Source: Martelella endophytica
GTDB taxonomy: Bacteria; Pseudomonadota; Alphaproteobacteria; Rhizobiales; Rhizobiaceae
Direction of reading: 5' to 3'
Assembly: GCF_000960975.1 (NCBI RefSeq)
Contig: NZ_CP010803.1
Coordinates: 3,875,818-3,939,817 of the forward strand
DNA: 64,000 bases
Below are positions 44,817 through 52,115 of the stretch, in pieces. Positions within the stretch are counted from its first letter, which is position 1; every line of letters starts with the position of its first letter. Under the pieces are notes generated by a model. That model searched no databases and was not told where the DNA came from. It was given only the letters and a program-made list of their open reading frames with translations. Both the position numbers and the translations under genes were made by a program.

Positions 44817-46034
44817 CTAGCGTAATTCGGGGGTATGGTCAAACAGCCGGCGGTGAGTGTTGTAGGCATAAGTATCGGTCATGCCGGCCAGATAGTCGGC
44901 GACATTGCGGGCAAGCTGCGCCGGCGTCAGTTCGGCAATGCTGTCCGTCCAGGGCTGGTCACCGACAAGCGTCGGGTCTGCAATATAGGCATCGAACAGG
45001 TCGGTGACGATCTGCGCCGCTCCCTTGCGGATTTCCATGATATCGGGATGGCGATAGATATGGGTGAACAGCAGCTTCTTGATCTGCCGGTCGATCTCCG
45101 ACATTTCCGGCGAGAAGCTCGCAAAGGTCCGCCCGGCGTGCCGGACCTCGTCCGCGCTTGCCGGCTTCAGCGCCTTAAGGTTCGCCTGCGAGACGGCGAT
45201 GACATCCTCGACCATGGCGGTGATCTGACGGCGCATGATCTCGTTGGTGAAGCGGCTGGCCTCGAGCCCCGGATAGCGATTGCCGACCTCCGTCATCAGG
45301 GCGTGCAGGAACGGCACCTCCTCCAGCATCTCGAAGGTGAGATAGCCCGAACGCAGCCCGTCATCGATATCGTGGGTGTTGTAGGCGATGTCATCGGCAA
45401 TCGCGGCCACCTGCGCCTCAAGGCTCGCATGCGTCTGGAGCCAGAGGTCATGACGCTCCGAATAATCGAGAATCGGCTGGGGGATCGGTCCATCGAGCCC
45501 CGCGCCCGTGGCGTCGGCCAGCGGACCATTGTGCTTCACCAGCCCTTCGAGCGCTTCCCAGGTGAGGTTGATGCCATCGAATTCGGCATAGCGGCGCTCA
45601 AGCTTGGTGACGATGCGCAGCGACTGCGCATTGTGATCGAAGCCGCCAAAGGCCGCCATCTTCTCGTGCAGCGCATCCTCGCCGGTATGGCCGAAGGGCG
45701 TGTGGCCAAAATCATGAACGAGGGCGACACCTTCGGCGAGATCTTCATCGAGGCGCAGCGCCCGGGCGAGCGACCGCGCCACCTGCGCCACCTCGATCGT
45801 GTGGGTCAGCCGGGTGCGATAATGATCGCCGTCCTGGGCGATGAACACCTGGGTCTTGTGCTTCAGCCGACGAAAGGCGGTGGTGTGGATGATGCGGTCG
45901 CGGTCGCGCTGGAAGGTCGAGCGGGTCAGGCTGTCGCCCTCGGGATAAAGCCGGCCCCGGCTTTCCCACGGGTCGCAGGCATAGGCCGCGCGCGCCACAT
46001 CGCCGAAACCCAGCGCATTCTTGTCGATGGTCAT
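44817..46034 (-). CDS. dgt: Deoxyguanosine triphosphate triphosphohydrolase-like protein
   Basis: A 405-aa HD-domain dNTPase that hydrolyses dNTPs to nucleosides and triphosphate. The HD metal motif is formed by [13 protein letters not shown] and [18 protein letters not shown], and [16 protein letters not shown] gives the second Asp. The N-terminal [15 protein letters not shown] and [12 protein letters not shown] identify the type-2 subgroup common in alphaproteobacteria. ATG 46034 is favoured; the upstream extension has no conserved residues. It is divergent from erpA. Confidence 0.94.
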   Translation of the reverse strand: MTIDKNALGFGDVARAAYACDPWESRGRLYPEGDSLTRSTFQRDRDRIIHTTAFRRLKHKTQVFIAQDGDHYRTRLTHTIEVAQVARSLARALRLDEDLAEGVALVHDFGHTPFGHTGEDALHEKMAAFGGFDHNAQSLRIVTKLERRYAEFDGINLTWEALEGLVKHNGPLADATGAGLDGPIPQPILDYSERHDLWLQTHASLEAQVAAIADDIAYNTHDIDDGLRSGYLTFEMLEEVPFLHALMTEVGNRYPGLEASRFTNEIMRRQITAMVEDVIAVSQANLKALKPASADEVRHAGRTFASFSPEMSEIDRQIKKLLFTHIYRHPDIMEIRKGAAQIVTDLFDAYIADPTLVGDQPWTDSIAELTPAQLARNVADYLAGMTDTYAYNTHRRLFDHTPELR

Positions 46035-46222
46035 TTCATGTCCTGTTGCCGAGGGAGAAGACGCAGAGAGGGCCTCTGGGCCGACATGCAAATCTTGCCC
46101 GTTGACGGTTGCATGCGCCGTTCTTAACTAAGTTTCAAAACCATTGAAAGACATGGCCGGCAATGCCATGTTCTGGATGAAGGCCCGCTGCCCGGTCGGT
46201 GGCAGGAGCCACGGAGAAAATC
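46035..46222. promoter_or_regulatory. dgt-erpA divergent promoter region
   Basis: This 188-base gap must hold both promoters. A palindrome ACATGGC-CGGCAAT-GCCATGT (46151-46171) lies 52 bases before the erpA ATG; TTGAAA directly in front of it could be a -35 box. It may be a binding site for an iron-sulfur or redox regulator, but it matches no motif I can name. Confidence 0.35.
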
Positions 46223-46555
46223 ATGGATACGCAGACAGTAACGCTTTCCGATAGTGCCGCGCGGCGGATCGCCAGCATCATTGGCAGCGAAAATGGCAAG
46301 CAGGCCCTGAGGGTTTCCGTCGAGGGCGGTGGCTGCTCGGGCTTTTCCTACAAGTTCGATCTGGTCGATGCCCGCGACGACGATGACGTCGTTATCGAAA
46401 AGGGCGATGCCGTCGTTGTCATCGACAGCATTTCGCTGGTCTATATGGCCGGCGCCGAAATCGACTTTGTCGACAACCTCTTGGGCCAGTCGTTCCAGAT
46501 CCAGAACCCCAATGCCGTGGCAAGCTGTGGCTGCGGCACCAGCTTCGCCATCTAG
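46223..46555 (+). CDS. erpA: Iron-sulfur cluster insertion protein ErpA
   Basis: A 110-aa A-type Fe-S carrier that passes clusters to apo-proteins. It has the three conserved cysteines: one in GGGCSGFSYKF (about residue 37) and two in the C-terminal SCGCGTSF. The ATG at 46223 has GGAG at seven to eight bases; an eight-codon upstream extension is not needed. A clean terminator follows. Confidence 0.94.
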   Translation: MDTQTVTLSDSAARRIASIIGSENGKQALRVSVEGGGCSGFSYKFDLVDARDDDDVVIEKGDAVVVIDSISLVYMAGAEIDFVDNLLGQSFQIQNPNAVASCGCGTSFAI

Positions 46556-46587
46556 TCTAGGTCCGAGCAGGACCCAAGTTTTGGAAA

Positions 46588-46617
46588 GGGCCGCGGTTTT
46601 CGCCGCGGCCCTTTTTC
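46588..46617 (+). terminator. Rho-independent terminator of erpA
   Basis: GGGCCGCGG-TTTTCG-CCGCGGCCC makes a perfect 9-bp stem followed by TTTTTCTT. It lies 33 bases after the erpA stop and next to the end of the convergent permease gene, which it may also serve. Confidence 0.92.
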
Positions 46618-46626
46618 TTGCAATTT

Positions 46627-47976
46627 CTATTCTTCAATTGCCTTGCCGGCCCCTTCCGGGATCAGCAGGGAGAGAAGGATGGCCGAAAGGCCGGAAAGCG
46701 TGATCGGCGTTGCGAACACCTTCTGAATGATGTCAGGCATCTGCTGCATGGACTGCGGCACCAGCGTGACGCCAAGGCCGAGGCCGAATGACACCGCCAT
46801 GATATAGACCTTGCGGTGGTCAATGGGCTCCGATGCCAGGATGCGGATACCTGCGACGGCTATCGAGCCGAACAGCACAACCGTGGCACCGCCCAGAACC
46901 GGCTTCGGCACCAGCAGGAAAGCCCCACCGATGATCGGGAAGAAGCCCAGCACCAGAAGGATGCCGGCGATATAGAGGCCGACATGGCGGCTGGCGACGC
47001 CGGTCATCTGGATGACGCCGTTGTTCTGGCTGAAGGTGGTGTTCGGGAAGGTGCAAAACAGTGCGGCAAGGCCGGAGTTGATACCGTCGGCCAGAACACC
47101 GCCCTTGATGCGGTTCATATAGACATCGCCCTGTACCGGTTCACCGGAGATCACCGAGTTCGCGGTGAGATCACCTGTCGTTTCGATGGCGGTGATGAGG
47201 TAGACGAACGCAATCGGGATGAACAGGCCGAGGTCGAAATCAAGACCGAATTTCAATGGCATGGGCACCGCGAAAATGGGCTGGGTACCGAGCTGGCTGA
47301 AGTTCACCATGCCGAAGAAGATCGAGACGATGAAGCCGACCAGCAGACCGAGCATGATGGCGGCGATACGCACCATCGGGTGCTTGCTGAACGAAAACAG
47401 GATGATGACCGCAACCACGAGGAGGCCGAGGAAGATATTGACGGGAGCACCGAGATTTTCACCAGCGGCCGCGCCGCCGGCAAAATCGGTAAAGCCCGAT
47501 TTCACCAGGCTCAGCCCGATGACGGTGATGACGATGCCGGTAACCGTCGGTGTCACCACGCGGCCCATGCGGGTGATGAACTGGCTGAGCACGATCTCGA
47601 CGATGCAGCCGACAAGGCAAAGGCCGAAGATCATGGCCAGGATATCTTCCGGCGTGCCGCCCCTGCCCTTCACCGCGAAACCCGCGGCCAGGATGACACC
47701 CAGAAATGCGAAGCTGGTGCCCTGCACGCTGAGCAGACCGGAGCCGACCGGCCCGATGCGCTTGCACTGAATGAAGGTTGCCACGCCCGATACGAACATC
47801 GACATGGCCAGCAGATAAGGCATGTGTTCGCCAAGTCCGAGCGCGCCGCCGATGATCAGCGTCGGCGTCACGATGCCGATGATGCTGGCCAGAATATGCT
47901 GGAAGGCTGCCAGAAAGGACGCTGCCGGCGAAGGCACGTCGTTGAGCTTGTAGATGATGTGATGGTGTTCCGTCAT
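46627..47976 (-). CDS. NCS2-family xanthine/uric acid permease
   Basis: A 449-aa nucleobase:cation symporter with about 12-14 helices. The signature QNNGVIQMTGVASRHVG (about residue 310) matches XanQ/UacT-type purine permeases. VQGTSFAFLGVILAAG in an early helix and ETTGDLTANSVISGEPVQG around residue 270 are also typical. It should import xanthine or urate with protons from the medium. ATG 47976 (MTEHHHIIY) has the conserved start; a 36-codon upstream extension is rejected. It stands between erpA and xthA, genes usually adjacent in relatives, and is therefore likely a later insertion. Confidence 0.92.
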   Translation of the reverse strand: MTEHHHIIYKLNDVPSPAASFLAAFQHILASIIGIVTPTLIIGGALGLGEHMPYLLAMSMFVSGVATFIQCKRIGPVGSGLLSVQGTSFAFLGVILAAGFAVKGRGGTPEDILAMIFGLCLVGCIVEIVLSQFITRMGRVVTPTVTGIVITVIGLSLVKSGFTDFAGGAAAGENLGAPVNIFLGLLVVAVIILFSFSKHPMVRIAAIMLGLLVGFIVSIFFGMVNFSQLGTQPIFAVPMPLKFGLDFDLGLFIPIAFVYLITAIETTGDLTANSVISGEPVQGDVYMNRIKGGVLADGINSGLAALFCTFPNTTFSQNNGVIQMTGVASRHVGLYIAGILLVLGFFPIIGGAFLLVPKPVLGGATVVLFGSIAVAGIRILASEPIDHRKVYIMAVSFGLGLGVTLVPQSMQQMPDIIQKVFATPITLSGLSAILLSLLIPEGAGKAIEE

Positions 47977-48453
47977 GAAACCTATTTCCCCCGCGGTCTC
48001 GGCCGCTTGATCGACACTTTCGATACAGGGTCTGCCAAGCAACATCCGTGCCATAAAAGCGTCACAATAAAGCATGCGTTGCATTTTGCGGGCAACGGCG
48101 CGAAATCAACGGCGTCCGCCCCCTTGGCGCGGCTCCAGGCCAGGAACCGCATCCCTCTGAAAGTGCAGATTGAATGCAAGGTAAACGCGAATTGCATAAA
48201 ATGCGGGCAAATTCGCGCGAGTGACGGTCATCACACCCTCCACGCCAGAGGATCAGGCGAACCGCCACGGGCCCTCCGCAGCGGCAGATCGACGGCCGGT
48301 CCACAGACATATCACGGCCAAGGGCTATCGCTCCCCGCCTTCATCCGGCATGATCGCGCTGATTTGATACGGCAGCCCGCGGCTTCGCCCTGAGCCATGC
48401 CGGAGGCGCCCCTGCGGCAATCGCCGCACCAGCTACGAGCCCGGATTTTGACC
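47977..48453. other. 477-base intergenic region between permease and xthA
   Basis: No gene is supported. It contains the permease control region with its paired palindromes and, in its right half, GC-rich sequence before xthA without a clear promoter. An open stretch in the xthA frame begins at 48397 but lacks protein-like character and a ribosome binding site. Confidence 0.5.
48079..48210. promoter_or_regulatory. Two related palindromic elements upstream of the purine permease
   Basis: TTGCATTTTGCGGGCAA (48079-48095) and TTGCATAAAATGCGGGCAA (48192-48210) share TTGCAT...TGCGGGCAA and are both imperfect inverted repeats (TTGC/GCAA ends). They lie 100 and 215 bases before the permease start and resemble operator pairs used by dimeric regulators for DNA looping. 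No regulator gene is adjacent. Confidence 0.45.
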
Positions 48454-49245
48454 ATGAAAATAGCCACCTGGAACATCAACGGCATCAAGGCCAGGCAGGA
48501 AAATCTCGCCCAGTGGCTGGAGACTGAAAAACCCGATATCGTCTGTCTGCAGGAGATAAAGTCGGTCGATGAGGGCTTTCCCAGCGCAACATTCGAAGCG
48601 CTCGGCTACCATGTCGAAACTCACGGCCAGAAGGGTTTCAACGGCGTCGCGCTGCTTTCGCGGCGCCCGCCCGAAGACGTTTCCCGCGGCCTTCCGGGCG
48701 ATGACGAGGACGCGCAGTCACGCTACATCGAAGGCGTCTTCAGCGTTGCCGGCGGCGTCATTCGCGTTGCCTCCATCTATCTGCCGAACGGCAACCCGGT
48801 CGATAGCGACAAGTATCCCTACAAGCTCGGCTGGATGGCACGACTGAGAGAGCATGCGCGCACATTGCTGGCGCTCGAGGAGCCGCTGGTGCTCGCCGGC
48901 GACTATAATGTCATTCCGCGCCCGCAGGACTGCCACGACCCCGCTGTCTGGGCCGGTGACGCGCTGTTCCTGCCGCAGACCAGGGAAGCCTTTTCCGCCC
49001 TCATCGGCCTCGGCCTGACGGACGCGGTGATGGCCGGCAGCGATGACGGCGGCCAGTACACGTTCTGGGACTATCAGGCCGGCGCCTGGCAGAAGAACAA
49101 CGGCATCCGCATCGATCACCTGCTGCTTTCCGCCGAAGCGACCGACCGGTTGACCGCAACGGCAATCGGCAAGGATGTGCGAAGCTGGGAAAAGCCGTCC
49201 GACCACGTTCCGGTCGTCGGCACCTTCGAATTCGATTGGGTTTAG
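48454..49245 (+). CDS. xthA: Exodeoxyribonuclease III
   Basis: A 263-aa AP endonuclease/3' exonuclease of the EEP superfamily used in base excision repair. It begins KIATWNINGIKARQENL. LQEIKSVDEGFP holds the metal-binding Glu, SIYLPNGNPV the central Tyr/Asn region, GDYNVIPRPQD the Asp-Asn pair, and SDHVPVVGTF the catalytic C-terminal His-Asp. The ATG at 48454 gives the family-standard N-terminus. Confidence 0.95.
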   Translation: MKIATWNINGIKARQENLAQWLETEKPDIVCLQEIKSVDEGFPSATFEALGYHVETHGQKGFNGVALLSRRPPEDVSRGLPGDDEDAQSRYIEGVFSVAGGVIRVASIYLPNGNPVDSDKYPYKLGWMARLREHARTLLALEEPLVLAGDYNVIPRPQDCHDPAVWAGDALFLPQTREAFSALIGLGLTDAVMAGSDDGGQYTFWDYQAGAWQKNNGIRIDHLLLSAEATDRLTATAIGKDVRSWEKPSDHVPVVGTFEFDWV

Positions 49246-49264
49246 GGCGTATCAGCGCGGGCTT

Positions 49265-49296
49265 CTGACAGCGCGCAGGCATGTCGGCGCTGTCAG
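49265..49296. terminator. Hairpin between convergent xthA and exoR
   Basis: CTGACAGCGC and GCGCTGTCAG form a perfect 10-bp stem with a 12-base loop, overlapping the exoR stop codon. No T run follows on either strand. It could still act as a shared terminator or 3'-end stabiliser. Confidence 0.5.
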
Positions 49297-50105
49297 GGCG
49301 ACGGCGGTGTGCTCATGTTCTGGGCCAGTGCGACGGCACCCCGCCGATCTGTCTCATCGACCACGGAGAATGACTTCTCCTGCAGATCGCGGATCCAGGC
49401 GCAATCGCTCGGTGGGCAATGATCGGCCGCCATCGTCAGATAGGCCAGGCCGAGAACCGCCTGCCCCTCATTGAAGATGAGATCTCCGAAAACCGCCATG
49501 GCGCCGACATTGCCGTTCTTGCGCGAAAGATTGAGCCATTTCTTGGCAAGGCGGACATTCTTGGCGCCCCCCTCACCGTTCAGGATCATTTCGGCCAGAT
49601 GAAACTGCGCATCGGGATTGCCAAATACGGAGGCAGCCTGGAAGTAGAGCTGCCGAGCCTGCGCCAGGTCCTGGTTGACGGCAGAGCCCGGAATACCGGT
49701 ATAGTAGTAGCGTGCCAGCGCCAGAAGAGCGTTGACGTAAAACCCAGTATCGGGCGAGCCGGGCTCCACATCCTGGTTAACGATTTCGGCGTAATACTTG
49801 AAAGCCTCGTAGTCATTCTCGGGCACGCCGTCGCCGGAGTCATACATGTTGGCCAGCGCCCAGCGCGAGCCGGTATGCCCCTTCTCGGCGGCATAGCGAT
49901 AGGCCTCGACGGCCTTTTCCTTGTCGCCGTTCTTGTAGGCCTTGAAGGCGAAGCGGAACAGATCGAACCGACCGGAATCCTTCGGCACGTCGGAAGAGAT
50001 ATCGAAAGCCATTGCCGACCGAAGCGCCGGTGCGCTGACCAGCATGCCGGCCACGGCAACGCAAAACCCGATCTGTCTGAGACTGTGCATCATCATCAAA
50101 CGCAT
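49293..50105 (-). CDS. exoR: Periplasmic regulator ExoR (Sel1 repeats)
   Basis: A 270-aa secreted regulator. A signal peptide ends at about residue 33 (SAMA before FDI). The mature protein contains Sel1-like repeats: KNGDKEKAVEAYRYAAEKGH, GSRWALANMYDSGDGVP, DLAQARQLYFQAASVFGNP and NVRLAKKWLNLSRKNGN. This order and wording match rhizobial ExoR, which inhibits the ChvG (ExoS) sensor kinase in the periplasm and so restrains the ChvI regulon of exopolysaccharide, motility and acid response. The first ATG (50105) is the longest choice; ATGs at 50096, 50093 and 50090 also fit, and 50096 has AGAAG at a better distance. It follows xthA, as in rhizobia. Confidence 0.9.
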   Translation of the reverse strand: MRLMMMHSLRQIGFCVAVAGMLVSAPALRSAMAFDISSDVPKDSGRFDLFRFAFKAYKNGDKEKAVEAYRYAAEKGHTGSRWALANMYDSGDGVPENDYEAFKYYAEIVNQDVEPGSPDTGFYVNALLALARYYYTGIPGSAVNQDLAQARQLYFQAASVFGNPDAQFHLAEMILNGEGGAKNVRLAKKWLNLSRKNGNVGAMAVFGDLIFNEGQAVLGLAYLTMAADHCPPSDCAWIRDLQEKSFSVVDETDRRGAVALAQNMSTPPSP

Positions 50106-50288
50106 CTTCTACCGAAGCTTCGGCCCAGAGCCGCCCTTGCCATCCGCAAGGCCTCGCGCCGCTGCCGCATGACCCTTTACTATCCGCCCTTTTCGCCGGC
50201 GGCTTGAGGCCCACAGATGCTCCGCGTTTGTGGCGGGAAATGGACGGACCTGCAGAGAATGGTTCTACGGGATTTTCAAGCCAATTAC

Positions 50289-50306
50289 TGTGACGCAAGC
50301 GACACA
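50289..50306. promoter_or_regulatory. 18-bp imperfect palindrome upstream of exoR
   Basis: TGTGACGCAAGCGACACA is an inverted repeat with 7 of 9 matching arm positions, about 185 bases before exoR and 155 before tRNA-Leu. CACACTTTGTG overlaps its right side. It resembles a CRP-type site with wider spacing. Otherwise 50106-50459 shows no gene and no convincing -10/-35 pair. Confidence 0.3.
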
Positions 50307-50459
50307 CTTTGTGAAATAGACCGAACGGCTAACAAAACGTAACCGGAGCCGCAAAGGCACAGGGCACGAAAAAAGCCGCATAGCCGCAGCCAAATCGCTG
50401 AAAGCCGCTGCAGGCGAGTTGCGCCGCTTGGAAAGCCGTAATACACAGAACCGCGCCCC

Positions 50460-50546
50460 GCGGACGTGGCGAAACTGGTAGACGCAAGGGACTTAAAATC
50501 CCTCGACCTTCTGGTCATGCGGGTTCGATCCCCGCCGTCCGCACCA
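50460..50546 (+). tRNA. tRNA-Leu (anticodon TAA)
   Basis: The acceptor GCGGACG pairs with CGTCCGC, with discriminator A and an encoded CCA (50544-50546). The anticodon loop CTTAAAA (TAA) sits on GGGA/TCCC, and the long variable arm TCGACCTTCTGGTCATGC marks a class II tRNA. The T-arm has GGTTCGATCC. At 87 nt it is complete. Confidence 0.97.
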
Positions 50547-50633
50547 CCCTGGCACCGCCCTCCGACACCACGACAACATATCGACGACCGCCACGGGCCG
50601 GTCTCCGTCATATCGGCAACCCAACCAACAAAA

Positions 50634-50658
50634 AAAGCCCGGTCGGAGACCGGGCTTT
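50634..50658 (-). terminator. Rho-independent terminator of the porin gene
   Basis: AAAGCCCGGTC-GGA-GACCGGGCTTT gives an 11-bp stem with a triloop, followed on the minus strand by TTTTTTTG. It lies 22 bases past the porin stop and near tRNA-Leu, whose transcript may end here too. Confidence 0.92.
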
Positions 50659-50679
50659 CTCGATTACGTCAACTTCAGA

Positions 50680-51741
50680 TTAGAAGTCGCGCTGCAGACG
50701 GAACCAGCCGTTGAACAGGTCCTGGTCGTCAGCGTCGTCAGCCTTGTAGTACTGAAGGTTCAGCTTGGCAGCCAGACCGTCGACGATCTCGTATTCGAAC
50801 AGAGCGCCGCCCTGCCAGTACGAGTCGGCCTCGATACCAGCAGCCGTGTCGTCGAGATGGGTGTACTGGAAGGCCGGGGTTACCTTGAACTTGTCCGAAA
50901 CATTCAGACCATAACCAACAGCAACAGCCCAATCCGAGTAGGCGCCGGGACCGAAGTAATCGTCGGCCTTGTTGGCGTATGCGTTCCAGCCGCTGGCCCA
51001 CTGAGCACCGAAGTTAAGTTCACCCGGGCCGAGAGCAAAGCCAGCCATCAGACGGAGCGAACCTTCTTCGTTGTAGGTGTCGTAACCGCCATCGAGCTTC
51101 ATGTCGACGCCACCGGCAGCAAAGCCGATGCGGCTCGAGAAGCCAACGTGGTTGGAAGCCGGCGTGTAGTCATACGAAATCATCGACGGGCTCAGAGCGT
51201 CAACCGAGAGACCAGCGATGAAGCCGTCGGCAACGATGCCGTAACGCATCGAGTTGAACTTGGTTTCGCCCGACAGATCGTCGATTTCGCCAACGAGGCC
51301 ATCATCCCAGTAGCTGGTGAAGTAACCAGCCTGGAAGCCACCAAGACCAAGGTAGGTCTGGTCGAGCTTGACGCCGCTACCGTTGAAGTAGGTGTTGCTC
51401 GAATACTCAGCGTTAATCTTGATAACGCCGGTCAGCGTGCCGAGCTCGGTGTCGGTCTTGGACGTGATGTCCAGGTGACCACGGGTCCAGCTACCCCAGT
51501 CGCCATCGCTCAGACGAGCAGCATCGCCCGTTTCAAAGTCGACCTGGAAACGGATATAACCGCCGAAGTCGAGGCAGGTTTCAGTACCCGGAATGTAGAA
51601 GAAACCGGCGCCGAAAGCGTCGCAGACTTCTACGTAGTTAGCAGCTACAGGCTCGATGACCACTACCGGGTCGGCCGCCTGAGCGCCCGAAGCTGCAGCA
51701 AAGGCGGCAGCGGAGCCGAGGAGAAGGCTCTTAACGTTCAT
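50680..51741 (-). CDS. Rhizobiales-type outer-membrane porin (RopA/Porin_2 family)
   Basis: A 353-aa beta-barrel porin. MNVKSLLLGSAAAFAAASGAQA is the signal peptide. The mature start ADPVVVIEPVAANYVEVCDAFGAGFFYIPGTETCLDFGGYIRFQ has the paired cysteines and FGGYIRF strand typical of Rhizobiales porins. Alternating beta-strand patterns continue to the C-terminal Phe (RLQRDF), the BAM recognition residue. GGAGG five bases before the ATG at 51741 is a strong ribosome site, fitting an abundant protein. The long open extension upstream is rejected. Confidence 0.95.
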   Translation of the reverse strand: MNVKSLLLGSAAAFAAASGAQAADPVVVIEPVAANYVEVCDAFGAGFFYIPGTETCLDFGGYIRFQVDFETGDAARLSDGDWGSWTRGHLDITSKTDTELGTLTGVIKINAEYSSNTYFNGSGVKLDQTYLGLGGFQAGYFTSYWDDGLVGEIDDLSGETKFNSMRYGIVADGFIAGLSVDALSPSMISYDYTPASNHVGFSSRIGFAAGGVDMKLDGGYDTYNEEGSLRLMAGFALGPGELNFGAQWASGWNAYANKADDYFGPGAYSDWAVAVGYGLNVSDKFKVTPAFQYTHLDDTAAGIEADSYWQGGALFEYEIVDGLAAKLNLQYYKADDADDQDLFNGWFRLQRDF

Positions 51742-51852
51742 AATGACCTCCAAATAAGGTTTAAAGCGGGTCTGGGATTTTCGCCGAGGCGTTCCCTGCC
51801 CCATCCCCTGGTTAGAAGAAGATTGGGCCGTCTCGCCCTCGCTTCCGAAGAT

Positions 51853-51880
51853 GAACATACAAGAGCGGCTGCTGATCGCA
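51853..51880 (-). promoter_or_regulatory. Candidate porin promoter
   Basis: On the minus strand TTGCGA (51880-51875), a 16-base spacer and TATGTT (51858-51853) form a plausible sigma-70-type promoter. It gives a leader of roughly 105 bases before the porin ATG. Other candidates in the leader are weaker. Confidence 0.4.
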
Positions 51881-51971
51881 ATCGCGAAACGTCCTGTTTC
51901 TGCCCTCGACCCCTTCCTTACCCGCTTGCTGTTGCGGATTGGCAACAAGTTCGTGCCCTGCCGCCACAAAT

Positions 51972-51988
51972 CTTTACAAAAGGTAAAG
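51972..51988. promoter_or_regulatory. OmpR-box-like inverted repeat between dnaE and the porin
   Basis: CTTTAC-AAAAG-GTAAAG has 6-bp arms, and on the minus strand reads CTTTACCTTTTGTAAAG, similar to OmpR-type porin sites (TTTAC..TTTTGTAA). It lies about 115 bases upstream of the candidate porin promoter. The rest of 51742-52115 is leader sequence without a gene. Confidence 0.4.
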
Positions 51989-52115
51989 AAAAACAAGCCT
52001 TCACATGCTTCCGGCGAGCGGCCGGCAGTCCCCTTCTCCGCCCGACAAGCGAATCTCCCGCCCGCACACCTGCGGCGGGCGCAGCAGATACGCCGCCCTT
52101 AAACCGGCCCTTCGC

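Noticed and set aside
43158..46127. Long plus-strand open frames opposite argS and dgt
   Set aside because: Both synthetase and dNTPase motifs lie on the minus strand; the plus frames show no family features.
50680..51996. Longer porin start at 51996
   Set aside because: The added residues precede an obvious signal peptide and the strong GGAGG ribosome site lies at 51741.
52060..52080. GCCCGC/GCGGGC stem after dnaE as terminator
   Set aside because: Only 6 bp with no T run; likely chance in GC-rich sequence.
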